Assembly (NCBI GenBank): GCA_944326905.1
Contig: CALVFU010000014.1
Location: 1-35,286, forward strand
Direction: 5' to 3'
Source of the DNA: Candidatus Gastranaerophilales bacterium
GTDB taxonomy: Bacteria > Cyanobacteriota > Vampirovibrionia > Gastranaerophilales > Gastranaerophilaceae
DNA: 35,286 nucleotides
Shown: one piece after another, positions 6,433 through 14,656 of the stretch
Layout of the letters: the number at the start of each line of letters is the position of its first letter
Position numbering within the stretch: the first letter of the stretch is position 1
Made by a program: the position numbers and the translations under genes
Notes under the pieces: generated by a model
What the model saw: only the letters and a program-made list of their open reading frames with translations
The model's database searches: none
What the model was told of the DNA's origin: nothing

Positions 6433-7871
6433 TGAGAAAGATTTTATTTTTATTACTTACAATTCTGTTAGCCTCTAACAGCGTATTTGCTGCAAAACTT
6501 CCGGCAGAAATAACAGAGTTTATACACAAAAGTTATCCGGGTGCAGAAATCAGGTTTGATGGTGTAATTATACTTCCTGATAATACAATCTATCTTCCTC
6601 TATATCCTGCTCCTGCTAAAGAAATCCAAGTATTGGAAGTCAAATCCTCTTATCCTGTTAATACGCCGTTTTATAAGAAGCCGGATGCAGTTATATTTAA
6701 TAACGACTTTGTGCTATTAAAAGTAATAACAAATAAAAACGGTAAAAGAACTGTTTTAAAACTTGATAATCCGCCGCCTGAAATAAGAAACGGTCTTTTA
6801 CCGCAAGATATGCTTGTTCCAAGAGGACTTATCATCCCTGAAAATATTAAAGGGATTATGGGCAATCTTAAAATTGAAACCCAGGCAGACAGATATATAA
6901 GACTAGAACCTGAAAAAAATGATTTTACCAAAACAATATCATATCAAAAACAGGTACCTACTCCTGTTCCGCTAATCGACGTTTTAAAAAATAAAATACT
7001 TTTTATTTCGACCTGCTACAGTAAAAATATTCAAGTTGTAACACCGCCTAATATGGATCCCGATTATGCTCTGTCGCAGCGTTCAATTCCGATTGATATG
7101 GAGGTTGTTGATGACAAGTTTTTACTTGTAACCTCTTATGAAAAAACATTTATGAATGTTATTTCACTAGCAGACAGCAGCATCATAAAACAAATAGAGT
7201 TTACAACACAGCCTACAGAAATAGTTTTAGACAAATCTAGGAATATTGCTTATATTGCATCACCGGAAGCCTCCTGTATTTATGTTGTAAAACTTGACAC
7301 AATGACACTTTCACAGAAAATTAAAGTCAACGGGTATTGTGAAAAACTAATCATTGCGGATAATTTAATTTTCTATGTGGATAAAAACAGCGCAGAAGTT
7401 TGGGGAATCGATATTAATAATAATTATACAATGAAGGATATCGGCAACATTCCAAACGTATCCAAACTGCTTTATACAGACGGCAAACTTTATTTAACCT
7501 GCAGAACACGGAATAGACTTGCATGTATTGATTATCAAACATTATCAGCGGTGGGTGAGTATGACACAGTTAAAAAGCCTGATGATATGCTTTTATATAA
7601 AGACAAAATTTTTGTCTTAGGTGCAGAAGAGAATATTGTAAGGGTAATTAATACTGAAGATAACTCTTATATAACTGATATAAAGCTTAATACAGGCGGA
7701 TTTGGAACTTCGCTGAACAGGATTGACGGTACAAACTATGCAATTGTATGTGATATTAAAAGAAGCGAATACTCAATAATTGATTTAGAAAAAGATAAAC
7801 TTATAAATACTTATTCAATGAATATACCGATTATGGATATAAGAGTATCAAAGAAACCAGCAGCATTATAG
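6432..7871 (+). CDS. Secreted beta-propeller (YVTN-like) protein
   Basis: 479 residues starting at GTG 6432, one base overlapping the dnaJ stop. Residues 1-20 are a signal peptide (Lys-Arg, hydrophobic core, then VFAAK). The next 130 residues form a beta-rich region with LPAEITEFIHKSYPGAEI, possibly a PepSY-like start. From about residue 170 repeated blades of the form ID-(n)-LLVTSY, AYIASPE, IYVVKLDT, LYLTCRTR and DDMLLYKDKIFVLG indicate a YVTN/NHL-type propeller of the kind used for binding in the cell envelope. No catalytic residues seen; function unknown. Tight coupling to dnaJ may only reflect read-through transcription. Confidence 0.75.
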   Translation: MRKILFLLLTILLASNSVFAAKLPAEITEFIHKSYPGAEIRFDGVIILPDNTIYLPLYPAPAKEIQVLEVKSSYPVNTPFYKKPDAVIFNNDFVLLKVITNKNGKRTVLKLDNPPPEIRNGLLPQDMLVPRGLIIPENIKGIMGNLKIETQADRYIRLEPEKNDFTKTISYQKQVPTPVPLIDVLKNKILFISTCYSKNIQVVTPPNMDPDYALSQRSIPIDMEVVDDKFLLVTSYEKTFMNVISLADSSIIKQIEFTTQPTEIVLDKSRNIAYIASPEASCIYVVKLDTMTLSQKIKVNGYCEKLIIADNLIFYVDKNSAEVWGIDINNNYTMKDIGNIPNVSKLLYTDGKLYLTCRTRNRLACIDYQTLSAVGEYDTVKKPDDMLLYKDKIFVLGAEENIVRVINTEDNSYITDIKLNTGGFGTSLNRIDGTNYAIVCDIKRSEYSIIDLEKDKLINTYSMNIPIMDIRVSKKPAAL

Positions 7872-7879
7872 GCATAATT

Positions 7880-8446
7880 ATGTTATTAATATCTGATGAA
7901 ACAGAAAAAGTACTTGAAGAGCTGGAAGCAACACAAAAAGAGTTTTGGAATGTGGCACGGGAGACTGGCAATTTTTTAAATATGCTGATTAAAATGAACC
8001 GTGTACAAAACGCATTAGAGATTGGAACTTCAAATGGGTATTCAGGGATTTGGCTGGCACTGGGATTGAGAAAAACAGGCGGACATCTAACTACTATTGA
8101 GTTTTATGAAAAACGCCAAAGTATGGCATTAGATAATTTTAAGCGGTGCGGTGTTGAAGATATTATAACCTCCAAAGTCGGTGATGCATGCACAATTTTG
8201 GAATACTTAAAAGACGAGGAATTATTTGATTTTGTATTTATAGATGCAAGTAAACCTCAATATATAGATTATTTTAAACTGGTAAAACCACATTTAAAAA
8301 AAGGCGGAATTATATGCGCCGATAATGTGATTTCACATGCAAAAAAAGTTGAATCATATCTTAATGCCGTCAATAGCGATAAAGATTTTCAGACAGAAAT
8401 TCTGCCGCTTCCTGCTGGTTTAGCGCTCTCTTTGCGTATTAACTAA
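7880..8446 (+). CDS. SAM-dependent O-methyltransferase
   Basis: 188 residues. Class I methyltransferase of the catechol/caffeoyl-CoA O-methyltransferase type: SAM motif I in ALEIGTSNGYSGIWLA, acidic motif II at TTIEFYEKR, FVFIDASKPQY with the metal-binding aspartates, then GGIICADNV. Related bacterial enzymes methylate small phenolics or the tRNA wobble base (TrmR-like); the substrate here cannot be told. Starts 8 bases after the propeller gene and ends 7 bases from the convergent CheR-like gene; no terminator hairpin lies between them. Confidence 0.88.
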   Translation: MLLISDETEKVLEELEATQKEFWNVARETGNFLNMLIKMNRVQNALEIGTSNGYSGIWLALGLRKTGGHLTTIEFYEKRQSMALDNFKRCGVEDIITSKVGDACTILEYLKDEELFDFVFIDASKPQYIDYFKLVKPHLKKGGIICADNVISHAKKVESYLNAVNSDKDFQTEILPLPAGLALSLRIN

Positions 8447-8453
8447 AATATCA

Positions 8454-9449
8454 TCAGAACTCATTTTTCTTCCAAATTACAGCTTTTGTTCCTGCTGCGT
8501 TATATAATACCGGGGTAAAATTGTGCATTTCAAGTTCATTGTATAAAGTTTTTCCGGCTGTTGTCAAATGATCACTTGCGTGAGAGCCAAGCACAAACAA
8601 TCCCTTTGAGGCTACTGCTTTATCTATCTGTTTAACAACATCTTTCACTACTGGAATTACAATTTCATCAGGCAGCGGCAGCTTAAGTCCTAACGTATAT
8701 TCTTTTGTTGTCAGATGATAAAGTGCATTTCTAAATAATAAGACATCGGCACTCGCTTGTGATACAATTTCATCAAGTTTTAAGATATCTCCCTGAACAA
8801 ATTTACAAAGCTCTGCTTTTTCGGGTTTTATTTGAAACGCGCGGGTAGTAATACTTGGAAATAACTCTTTAAATAATATACCCTTCAAACGCTCCTTTAT
8901 AGATTGTTTATTTTTATACCCGGGGAGCTCAGTATAGAATTTGTCAAACATTTGTTTGTATTCAGCTTGCTTTCCTTCTAATAGACATTTCTTTGAAAAA
9001 GCCAGATAATCATCATTAAATGCATCTATTCCCATTTTATACATAGAAACAATATTTTTACTCCCGGAAATCTGTTTTATAAAAAATATACCCTTCTTTG
9101 CCTCGCAAATAGCTTCTTTTCCTATGTCAAAACCTGTAATATTTATTTTATGATCAATATTTTCAAGCAGCATTGCAAGAGAGTAAGTTTCATAACCCTT
9201 TGAACACGCTCCATCAATAATATTAATCTCCTTTTTTCCCTTTAAAGCTGTTTTTATATATTCTTTTATAAATTCGAGTTCTTCAGGCTGTCTAAAAAAA
9301 GCCGTTTCTTGTATAAGCTTATCTCTGACACCGACAAAAATGTCTTTTCCAAGCTGCTCCACTGGTGTTACACCGCAAAAATTTACCCCGGCGGTTTGAC
9401 CAGCTGGAAAAACATTGGCATATATCGGAAAACTTGTAATCGCATTCAT
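8454..9449 (-). CDS. CheR-like methyltransferase, orphan
   Basis: 331 residues. ETAFFR (48-53), IIDGACSKGYETYSLA (77-92), ITGFDIGKEA and LLFRNALYH (237-245) line up with the CheR landmarks NETxFFR, GCSTGEEPYSLA, ILGTDIS and CRNVLIYF. The N-terminal helical domain of CheR is missing, replaced by about 30 residues with no clear fold, and some 60 extra residues sit before the last motif. No chemotaxis gene is nearby. It may methylate a protein carboxylate, but the substrate is unknown. It has its own upstream region and faces away from the small ORF at 9621. Confidence 0.75.
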   Translation of the reverse strand: MNAITSFPIYANVFPAGQTAGVNFCGVTPVEQLGKDIFVGVRDKLIQETAFFRQPEELEFIKEYIKTALKGKKEINIIDGACSKGYETYSLAMLLENIDHKINITGFDIGKEAICEAKKGIFFIKQISGSKNIVSMYKMGIDAFNDDYLAFSKKCLLEGKQAEYKQMFDKFYTELPGYKNKQSIKERLKGILFKELFPSITTRAFQIKPEKAELCKFVQGDILKLDEIVSQASADVLLFRNALYHLTTKEYTLGLKLPLPDEIVIPVVKDVVKQIDKAVASKGLFVLGSHASDHLTTAGKTLYNELEMHNFTPVLYNAAGTKAVIWKKNEF

Positions 9450-9512
9450 AATTTATCTAAAATAAAACAAACAGTAAATTGCTATTTCCTATAAAAATTT
9501 TTACAAAAAGTA

Positions 9513-9554
9513 ATGTTTGTTTTTTATAATTCAACCAAACAAACATCCTATAAT
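9513..9554 (+). promoter_or_regulatory. Promoter with overlapping inverted repeat (putative operator)
   Basis: ATGTTTGTTT (9513-9522) and AAACAAACAT (9537-9546) form a perfect 10-bp inverted repeat with a 14-base spacer. TATAAT (9549-9554) follows two bases later, so the repeat covers the -35 region of a promoter pointing to the small ORF. It also lies in the divergent region upstream of the CheR-like gene. Confidence 0.5.
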
Positions 9555-9620
9555 ATAGGGGATTAAACTTAATAAAGTATTTACCGGCTTAATATTTCTT
9601 AATAAAATATTATAGATGAA

Positions 9621-9824
9621 TTGAATAAGAAATCGCGTATATTGAAATTTGGATTAACAATAGACCTAAGAGAAATCTTAAGTTTCGATTGCTTTTTGTA
9701 TTCATGCGAAACTTTGCCAGAAATATATGATAAAGAATTATTTCAGGCAAAGTGCAATGCATTATATGAACATTTTTATGATTATTATAACAACGCCAAA
9801 GACAACATCTATAATGCAGCTTAG
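9621..9824 (+). CDS. Small hypothetical protein
   Basis: 67 residues from a TTG start. Amphipathic, aromatic-rich C-terminal half (YEHFYDYYNNAKDNIYNAA); no known family. ATG at 9616 is in another frame and stops after two codons, so either TTG is used or the first codons carry a frameshift. No clear Shine-Dalgarno. Support comes mainly from the promoter/operator-like site at 9513-9554 and the lack of any other gene there. Converges with the CDF transporter, 7 bases apart. Confidence 0.4.
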   Translation: MNKKSRILKFGLTIDLREILSFDCFLYSCETLPEIYDKELFQAKCNALYEHFYDYYNNAKDNIYNAA

Positions 9825-9831
9825 GTATAAC

Positions 9832-10746
9832 TTATTTTTTGCGGGCAGAATATTTTGAACATTCAGGCTCAGCATGAATCATTATAGTAACGTGACCGAG
9901 TTTTTGTCTAATTAATGTTTCTACATCGTCGCAGATATTGTGACAATCAAGAATTGCCATCTGCGGCGGAAAAATCATTGTCAACTCAATATCAGTCGAA
10001 GGTCCGCACCTGCGTGCTTTAAGATTTCTTATTCCAAGAATACAGTTATTATTACAAGAATTAATTATATCCTCTATAGTTTTTAAGTCTTCCGGCGGCA
10101 GAGAGCCGTCAAGAAGATTGTTTAAAGTTGCTTTTGATATAGAAAAACCTGCTTTTAAAATAAAAAGTGCAACAAGTATTGCAATAATAGGATCCAAAAT
10201 ATAAATTCCTGTTAATTTAATTAATATTAACCCCGCCATTACCCCCAGAGAAGAATAAATATCCGTCCTTAAATGTTCTCCATCTGCAAAAAGGGAAATA
10301 GAATTTGATTTTTTAGCAACTTTAAAAAGAATATGACTTACAAATAAATTAGCTGCAACTGCAAAAAGCATAACGCCAATACCAAGAGTTGTATCAACCT
10401 CTGGGAGTTCCAGCATAAATAATTTTTTCCCTGACTCATAGATAATATAAAGCGCCGCAAAAATTATTAATCCGCCTTCAATAAACCCTGACATATCTTC
10501 GTATTTGCCATGCCCAAACGGGTGGTCTCTGTCTGCCGGCTCAGAGGATTTTATTACAGCAAAAAATGTTAGAACAGATGCCAGACAGTCGCTTAAAGAA
10601 TGAATAGCTTCTGATATAATACTAATAGAGCCGGAGATTATTCCTGCAACAAATTTTAAAATAATTATTACGGCATTGGAAGTTATTGATAGTACTGCGG
10701 CTAATTTTTTCTCAGTAATTATATTCATATCCTTTGAGTATAGCAT
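9832..10746 (-). CDS. Cation diffusion facilitator (CDF) metal transporter
   Basis: 304 residues with about six membrane segments. Proton-coupled export of divalent metal, probably Zn, Fe or Mn. Metal site A is H49-x3-D53 (HSLSD) in TM2 and H158-x3-D162 (HLRTD) in TM5; an H-D pair in TM2 is usual in Zn-selective members. DHPFGHGKYED (74-84) is the conserved loop. The C-terminal cytoplasmic domain (about 215-300) ends in VTIMIHAEPE. An in-frame ATG at 10728, preceded by AAAGGA at very short spacing, is an alternative start that would cut the overlap with the upstream remnant. Confidence 0.92.
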   Translation of the reverse strand: MLYSKDMNIITEKKLAAVLSITSNAVIIILKFVAGIISGSISIISEAIHSLSDCLASVLTFFAVIKSSEPADRDHPFGHGKYEDMSGFIEGGLIIFAALYIIYESGKKLFMLELPEVDTTLGIGVMLFAVAANLFVSHILFKVAKKSNSISLFADGEHLRTDIYSSLGVMAGLILIKLTGIYILDPIIAILVALFILKAGFSISKATLNNLLDGSLPPEDLKTIEDIINSCNNNCILGIRNLKARRCGPSTDIELTMIFPPQMAILDCHNICDDVETLIRQKLGHVTIMIHAEPECSKYSARKK

Positions 10747-10933
10747 TTTCTAATTTCGCTAGCAATATGCTGTTTCTAAAAAAGAGTATTCTTTCATTAG
10801 AAGCTTTTGCAAGTGTTTGTTTAATATCTACATCATAATCTTCTTTATTATTACCCTAACCATACCATACAATATCTAATTTGTAATATCCGAAAAATAT
10901 TTCTAAATCTTGATTATCATATTTTTCTTTCAT
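10714..10933 (-). pseudogene. Small gene remnant with an in-frame TAG
   Basis: From ATG 10933 the minus strand reads 25 codons (MKEKYDNQDLEIFFGYYKLD...), one TAG at 10856-10858, then 47 more open codons in the same frame ending in TGA at 10712-10714, overlapping the CDF start. Both halves have similar coding-like composition (Lys/Asp/Asn-rich, then a helix around NERILFFRNSILLAKLE). TAG is a normal stop elsewhere in the window (dnaJ, the giant gene, the hydrolase), so a nonsense-broken small gene is likelier than recoding. Family unknown; it lies between a transporter and an R-M system. Confidence 0.45.
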
Positions 10934-10988
10934 TACATCGGTTATTTATTAATCAATTTAGTTTTTTCTGTTATTCTCATTTTAATTT

Positions 10989-12023
10989 CTAAATATTTAC
11001 TAGCAACCTGTATTCATTTTCTTGATTTGATATGATTGTTACTATATCTTGCATAATCTTACTTGCAAGTGCATAAGCCATATTTACCGGGACTGCATTA
11101 CCTACCATTTTATAGCCATCAGCAAGACTCGAATATTTAAAAATAAAATCATCAGGAAATGTTTGAATCCTTGCACATTCTCTTATAGAAAGTCTTCTAT
11201 ACAAATGTTCTTTTCCCTTTACAAATTCTCGTTTATTTTGTTCCACAAAGGTCATTTTAGGGGCTTGAGGGTGAATAGGTGCATGACGCCCACCTGCTTG
11301 AATTGTAAATGAAGGCTCATCCCAAGCTCGAACCCTATTTCGTGACATATATATAGTTGAAAAGCCTCCTGTCATATATTCATGGTTAGGAACAATACAT
11401 TCGCTACCATTTGAATAGTTTTTCTCCTTTGCAGGAATTGCAGATTCTCTCAAATCCCATATTGCCTCTTTTAATACAGGCTTATAATTTGAAATTTCAG
11501 GAAATTCAAAAGTCGTATTTAAATCTTTTCTATAACCGACAAAAATAACCCTTTTTCTATCTTGTGGGACATTATAGTTGTTTGCATTAATAAGTTTAAA
11601 ACTTAAATTGTAACCAGATTCCTCGAACATTTTTTTTATATTAGTTAAAGCCTCAGAATGTCTTTGAGCAAGCATACCTTCTACATTCTCAGCTAAAAAG
11701 AACAATGGTTTTTTTGCTCTTAAAATTCTGATAAATTCATAAAATAATTTACCTCTCGAATCATTGATTCCGCGTAAAGAACCCGCTTCTGACCAGCTTT
11801 GACATGGTGGACCTCCAATAATGCCGATACAATTCGGAATATCTTCAGAAGGAACATCTCTAATGCTTCTTTTTTCTAAATATGTATTAGGAAAATTATA
11901 TTGAAAAGTTTCCCAAATTGTTGAATCATATTCATTCGCCCATATAATATCAAATCCAGCTAATTCAAAACCTTTATCCAGACCTCCGGCTCCAGAAAAT
12001 AAACTTACAACTTGTTTACCCAT
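10989..12023 (-). CDS. DNA (cytosine-5) methyltransferase, M.HaeIII-like (predicted GGCC)
   Basis: 344 residues. C5-methyltransferase motifs in order: [10 protein letters not shown] (motif I), GGPPCQSW with catalytic C74 (IV), AENV at 111-114 (VI), QDRKRV at 154-159 (VIII), then the target-recognition region and [13 protein letters not shown] (IX) and GNAVPV (X). Long stretches, including CQSWSE.GSLRGI, RGKLFYE.IRIL, PNHEY and MSRNRVR, match my memory of M.HaeIII, which methylates the internal C of GGCC. It protects host sites from the partner nuclease encoded upstream in the same unit (8-base overlap). No separate promoter seen between them. Confidence 0.93.
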   Translation of the reverse strand: MGKQVVSLFSGAGGLDKGFELAGFDIIWANEYDSTIWETFQYNFPNTYLEKRSIRDVPSEDIPNCIGIIGGPPCQSWSEAGSLRGINDSRGKLFYEFIRILRAKKPLFFLAENVEGMLAQRHSEALTNIKKMFEESGYNLSFKLINANNYNVPQDRKRVIFVGYRKDLNTTFEFPEISNYKPVLKEAIWDLRESAIPAKEKNYSNGSECIVPNHEYMTGGFSTIYMSRNRVRAWDEPSFTIQAGGRHAPIHPQAPKMTFVEQNKREFVKGKEHLYRRLSIRECARIQTFPDDFIFKYSSLADGYKMVGNAVPVNMAYALASKIMQDIVTIISNQENEYRLLVNI

Positions 12024-12870
12024 AATAATACTCCATGAATTTAACAGGTATAAGTTGTGCCGGATTATTAGGATTTCTTATCTGTATATCGTGTATAAAA
12101 AAATTATTATTGTCGATTAGTGCAAGCAGGTTATTTCTATCTTCTAAAGAAAAAATTTCAAACTTTTCAGTTTTCATTATGCAGTAAAATTTAAAACTTG
12201 CACTTTTAGAAAGCTTTGGTATATAATCAAAAACTCTTTTAGGATGAAATATCGACCACATGCCTCTAACGCGTAAATCGGTTATACCCAATGGATCTAC
12301 TTTTTTGATTTTTCCAAGTTCATTCGTTTCAGAAAGTTCTATATCAGAGATTGAATGTAATCCTTTTATTATGGTATTCTTTATTCGTTCATATATCTCT
12401 TTATCAGCAGCATAGCAATCACCATATACAAACCAAAGTTCATTCAGGTGTGTATCCGTAGTATTTCCTACTATATAAATAATATCTTTTACATCCCATT
12501 TTTCACAATTTCTACAGTTACTTGTAATCATTGTACTATCTGCATACAATTTATCTTTAGGATAAGAACTATTTAATGCTAAAACATTTGCATTTCCCTG
12601 GACTTTTTTTATTTCAATAGCGTCTCCATTTTTAAGTATAATATCAGGAGGGTTATTTTGATTTCCAGTATATGAAAAAATTTCATTATATACATTCAGC
12701 CTGGAATATTCATTTGGAAATAAAAGTGTGTTAGCAGATAAATCTTTTATATAAACTTCCAAGGCGTTGCCAATACCATTAACTCGATTTCTCCCAGAAT
12801 AATTTACGGTTAATGCCGTAATAGGATTTTCTATTAAATTTTTAATGGCAACTAATATATTTGAAGTCAC
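12016..12870 (-). CDS. Type II restriction endonuclease, NgoPII family (predicted GGCC)
   Basis: 284 residues from a GTG start with a good Shine-Dalgarno (AAGGTGG, 4 bases before). The nuclease core is [19 protein letters not shown]-x11-E-x-K, the PD-(D/E)xK signature in which D, E and K bind Mg. Other landmarks I recall from R.NgoPII are [26 protein letters not shown] and RVRGMW. R.NgoPII cuts GGCC, agreeing with the HaeIII-type partner. Nuclease-first order with overlap means the methylase depends on the same transcript. No controller (C) protein gene is present. Confidence 0.9.
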   Translation of the reverse strand: MTSNILVAIKNLIENPITALTVNYSGRNRVNGIGNALEVYIKDLSANTLLFPNEYSRLNVYNEIFSYTGNQNNPPDIILKNGDAIEIKKVQGNANVLALNSSYPKDKLYADSTMITSNCRNCEKWDVKDIIYIVGNTTDTHLNELWFVYGDCYAADKEIYERIKNTIIKGLHSISDIELSETNELGKIKKVDPLGITDLRVRGMWSIFHPKRVFDYIPKLSKSASFKFYCIMKTEKFEIFSLEDRNNLLALIDNNNFFIHDIQIRNPNNPAQLIPVKFMEYYYG

Positions 12871-12984
12871 ACAACCACCTTTAATTATTATACATAAAAA
12901 ATTATATTTATAAATTTTATTAAGTTATATTTATAAGAACGCCAATGGAATATTTCCAACCTCGTTTTAAATTTTTCCTAAAAT

Positions 12985-13008
12985 TTGCGGAACAGGACTA
13001 TTCCGCAA
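12985..13008. repeat. Perfect 8-bp inverted repeat in the R-M upstream region
   Basis: TTGCGGAA (12985-12992), 8-base loop CAGGACTA, TTCCGCAA (13001-13008). No T run adjoins it closely, so it is a weak terminator candidate; it may be an operator or a mobile-element scar. The 324 bases from 12871 to 13194 otherwise show only AT-rich sequence, a TATAAT-like box at 12887-12892 on the minus strand, and the tRNA terminator; no gene is visible. Confidence 0.5.
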
Positions 13009-13161
13009 TAATCAAATTATCCGTACAGACCAGAAAAAGTCCAGTTTCCCGATTTGATTTTTTGGGTAAACTTAATTTTTCCAACCCGGAAACACCCACA
13101 CAAAGCCAAATTTGCAAATAATCTATCCTTACAAATCAAACTGAACAAAAAAGTACAAAAT

Positions 13162-13190
13162 AAAAAAGACTTGCATAACGCAAATCTTTT
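13162..13190 (-). terminator. Terminator downstream of tRNA-Gln
   Basis: On the minus strand AAAAGATTTGC / GTTAT / GCAAGTCTTTT with one G-T pair, followed by T-rich sequence, 5 bases after the tRNA 3' end. Confidence 0.75.
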
Positions 13191-13194
13191 AAAA

Positions 13195-13266
13195 CTGGGG
13201 CGAAAGGATTCGAACCTCTGAATGGCGGGACCAAAACCCGCTGCCTTACCACTTGGCGACGCCCCA
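13195..13266 (-). tRNA. tRNA-Gln (anticodon UUG)
   Basis: Minus strand. Acceptor stem TGGGGCG pairs with CGCCCCA, with discriminator G as in other tRNA-Gln. D-arm with AAGTGGTAAGGC, anticodon loop TTTTGGT with TTG, T-arm with GGTTCGAATCC. Length 72 bases; CCA is not encoded. It lies 49 bases downstream of tilS, between the large operon and the R-M genes. Confidence 0.95.
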
Positions 13267-13315
13267 ACGGTTACTATTTTAGTTTAGTATATAAAAGCGG
13301 ATTGTCAAGAGGTAT

Positions 13316-14656
13316 TTATATTTTTAGAGAAGATTTTTCAATAAATTTTAATTCATGAGTCGGAGCTTTATCTACTTTTATACGTGAATTTAATCCAACT
13401 CCCGGAACCCATAAAATCATATTTCCGTAAGTTAGCACCGGTACATTTTTTCGCTTATATTGAGGAACTGAGCGACCGCTTAAATATTTTTTTAAAACCA
13501 TTTTTCCATTCATCCCTAAGGGCGTTATTATATCTCTATTATTTCCAAAACGAAGGGTTAAAGGAAAAGATATTTGAGAAAAGTCAACATACGCGCTATA
13601 GCTGCTATCCGGCGGAAACTTTTTCGGTCGATTGGCTGTTTCTTTAATAATTAATTTCCAATTTTCAAAATCATATTCGCCGCACGTATTAATTATCACT
13701 TCCTCCCGTAAAATACTTTGGTCGCGGTATATTACAGCAGCCGTGCTATTCACTATGAGCCAAACGCCGCATGTTAGTGATTTTTTCTTCTCTTCTTTTG
13801 ATTTGCTATTTTCAAGAATAAATTCCAAGCATTCATTTACTCGTTTAAAATCATACTCTTTCAGTTCATTTGATAATAATGTATAAATGATTTTTTGCTT
13901 TAACGCTTTAGATAATTTTAAAAATTCAGGTATTTTAATTTCATTATTTTTAACAATTTTACTCATAATTAAATTAAGATATTCTGATATAATTTCATCA
14001 TCAAGCATTACAAGCTCTGAAAGTTTACTTACAGCCAGTTTAAATTCTGGATTTATCTCCTCCATTAACGGGATAATTTCATGCCTTATAAAATTTCTTT
14101 TATACTTTGTATTTTTATTAGAAGAATCGATATTAGGTAAAAGCCTTTTTTTTCGGCAGTATTCTTCAATTTCGGAACGCGTGCAATAAATAAGCGGACG
14201 ATAAATATTGCCTCTAACAGCTTGTATCCCTTTTAATCCGATAATTCCTGTCCCTTTTATAATCCGATAAATAACTGTTTCTACATTATCATCACTATTA
14301 TGCGCCGTAATTATTCCATCTGCTCGGTACTTTTCTAAAACCCGCTGAAAAAAATCATAGCGTGCATTTCGTGCAGCGGTTTCTGTTTTAGCCAAATCTT
14401 TAGGAGCGAGTTCGCAATAAAATTCCACATTACGCGCTTTACAAAAATCCCTGCAGTTAAGTTCTTCTTGGTCTGCTTCTTTCCTCCAGCCGTGATTATA
14501 GTGCGCTGCAATAATTTTAATACCCAGCTTTGATAAAATATCCAGTGTACACATAGAATCATACCCGCCGGAAAATCCTAAAACAAAAGTCTTTCCGTAT
14601 AGATTATATTTAGATAAGAAAGCTTTAATTTTAGAAGTTATCGATTCTTGCTGCAT
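13316..14656 (-). CDS. tilS: TilS, tRNA(Ile)-lysidine synthetase
   Basis: 446 residues. Converts C34 of tRNA-Ile(CAU) to lysidine using ATP and lysine, so that AUA is read as isoleucine. N-terminal PP-loop SGGYDS (29-34), HYNHGWR, TAHNSDDNVETVIYRI..G and GLKGI, then RPLI and the NKNTKYKRNFIRHEIIPL stretch; C-terminal TilS-type domain ending in RSVPQYKRKNVPVL. Last gene of the minus-strand operon; its start overlaps the Clp-domain gene by 19 bases, so the two are translationally coupled. Confidence 0.96.
   Translation of the reverse strand: MQQESITSKIKAFLSKYNLYGKTFVLGFSGGYDSMCTLDILSKLGIKIIAAHYNHGWRKEADQEELNCRDFCKARNVEFYCELAPKDLAKTETAARNARYDFFQRVLEKYRADGIITAHNSDDNVETVIYRIIKGTGIIGLKGIQAVRGNIYRPLIYCTRSEIEEYCRKKRLLPNIDSSNKNTKYKRNFIRHEIIPLMEEINPEFKLAVSKLSELVMLDDEIISEYLNLIMSKIVKNNEIKIPEFLKLSKALKQKIIYTLLSNELKEYDFKRVNECLEFILENSKSKEEKKKSLTCGVWLIVNSTAAVIYRDQSILREEVIINTCGEYDFENWKLIIKETANRPKKFPPDSSYSAYVDFSQISFPLTLRFGNNRDIITPLGMNGKMVLKKYLSGRSVPQYKRKNVPVLTYGNMILWVPGVGLNSRIKVDKAPTHELKFIEKSSLKI

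Noticed and set aside
10856..10858. Recoding of TAG as a sense codon in this genome
   Set aside because: dnaJ, the giant coiled-coil gene, cutA and the hydrolase all end at TAG at the expected family length or place.
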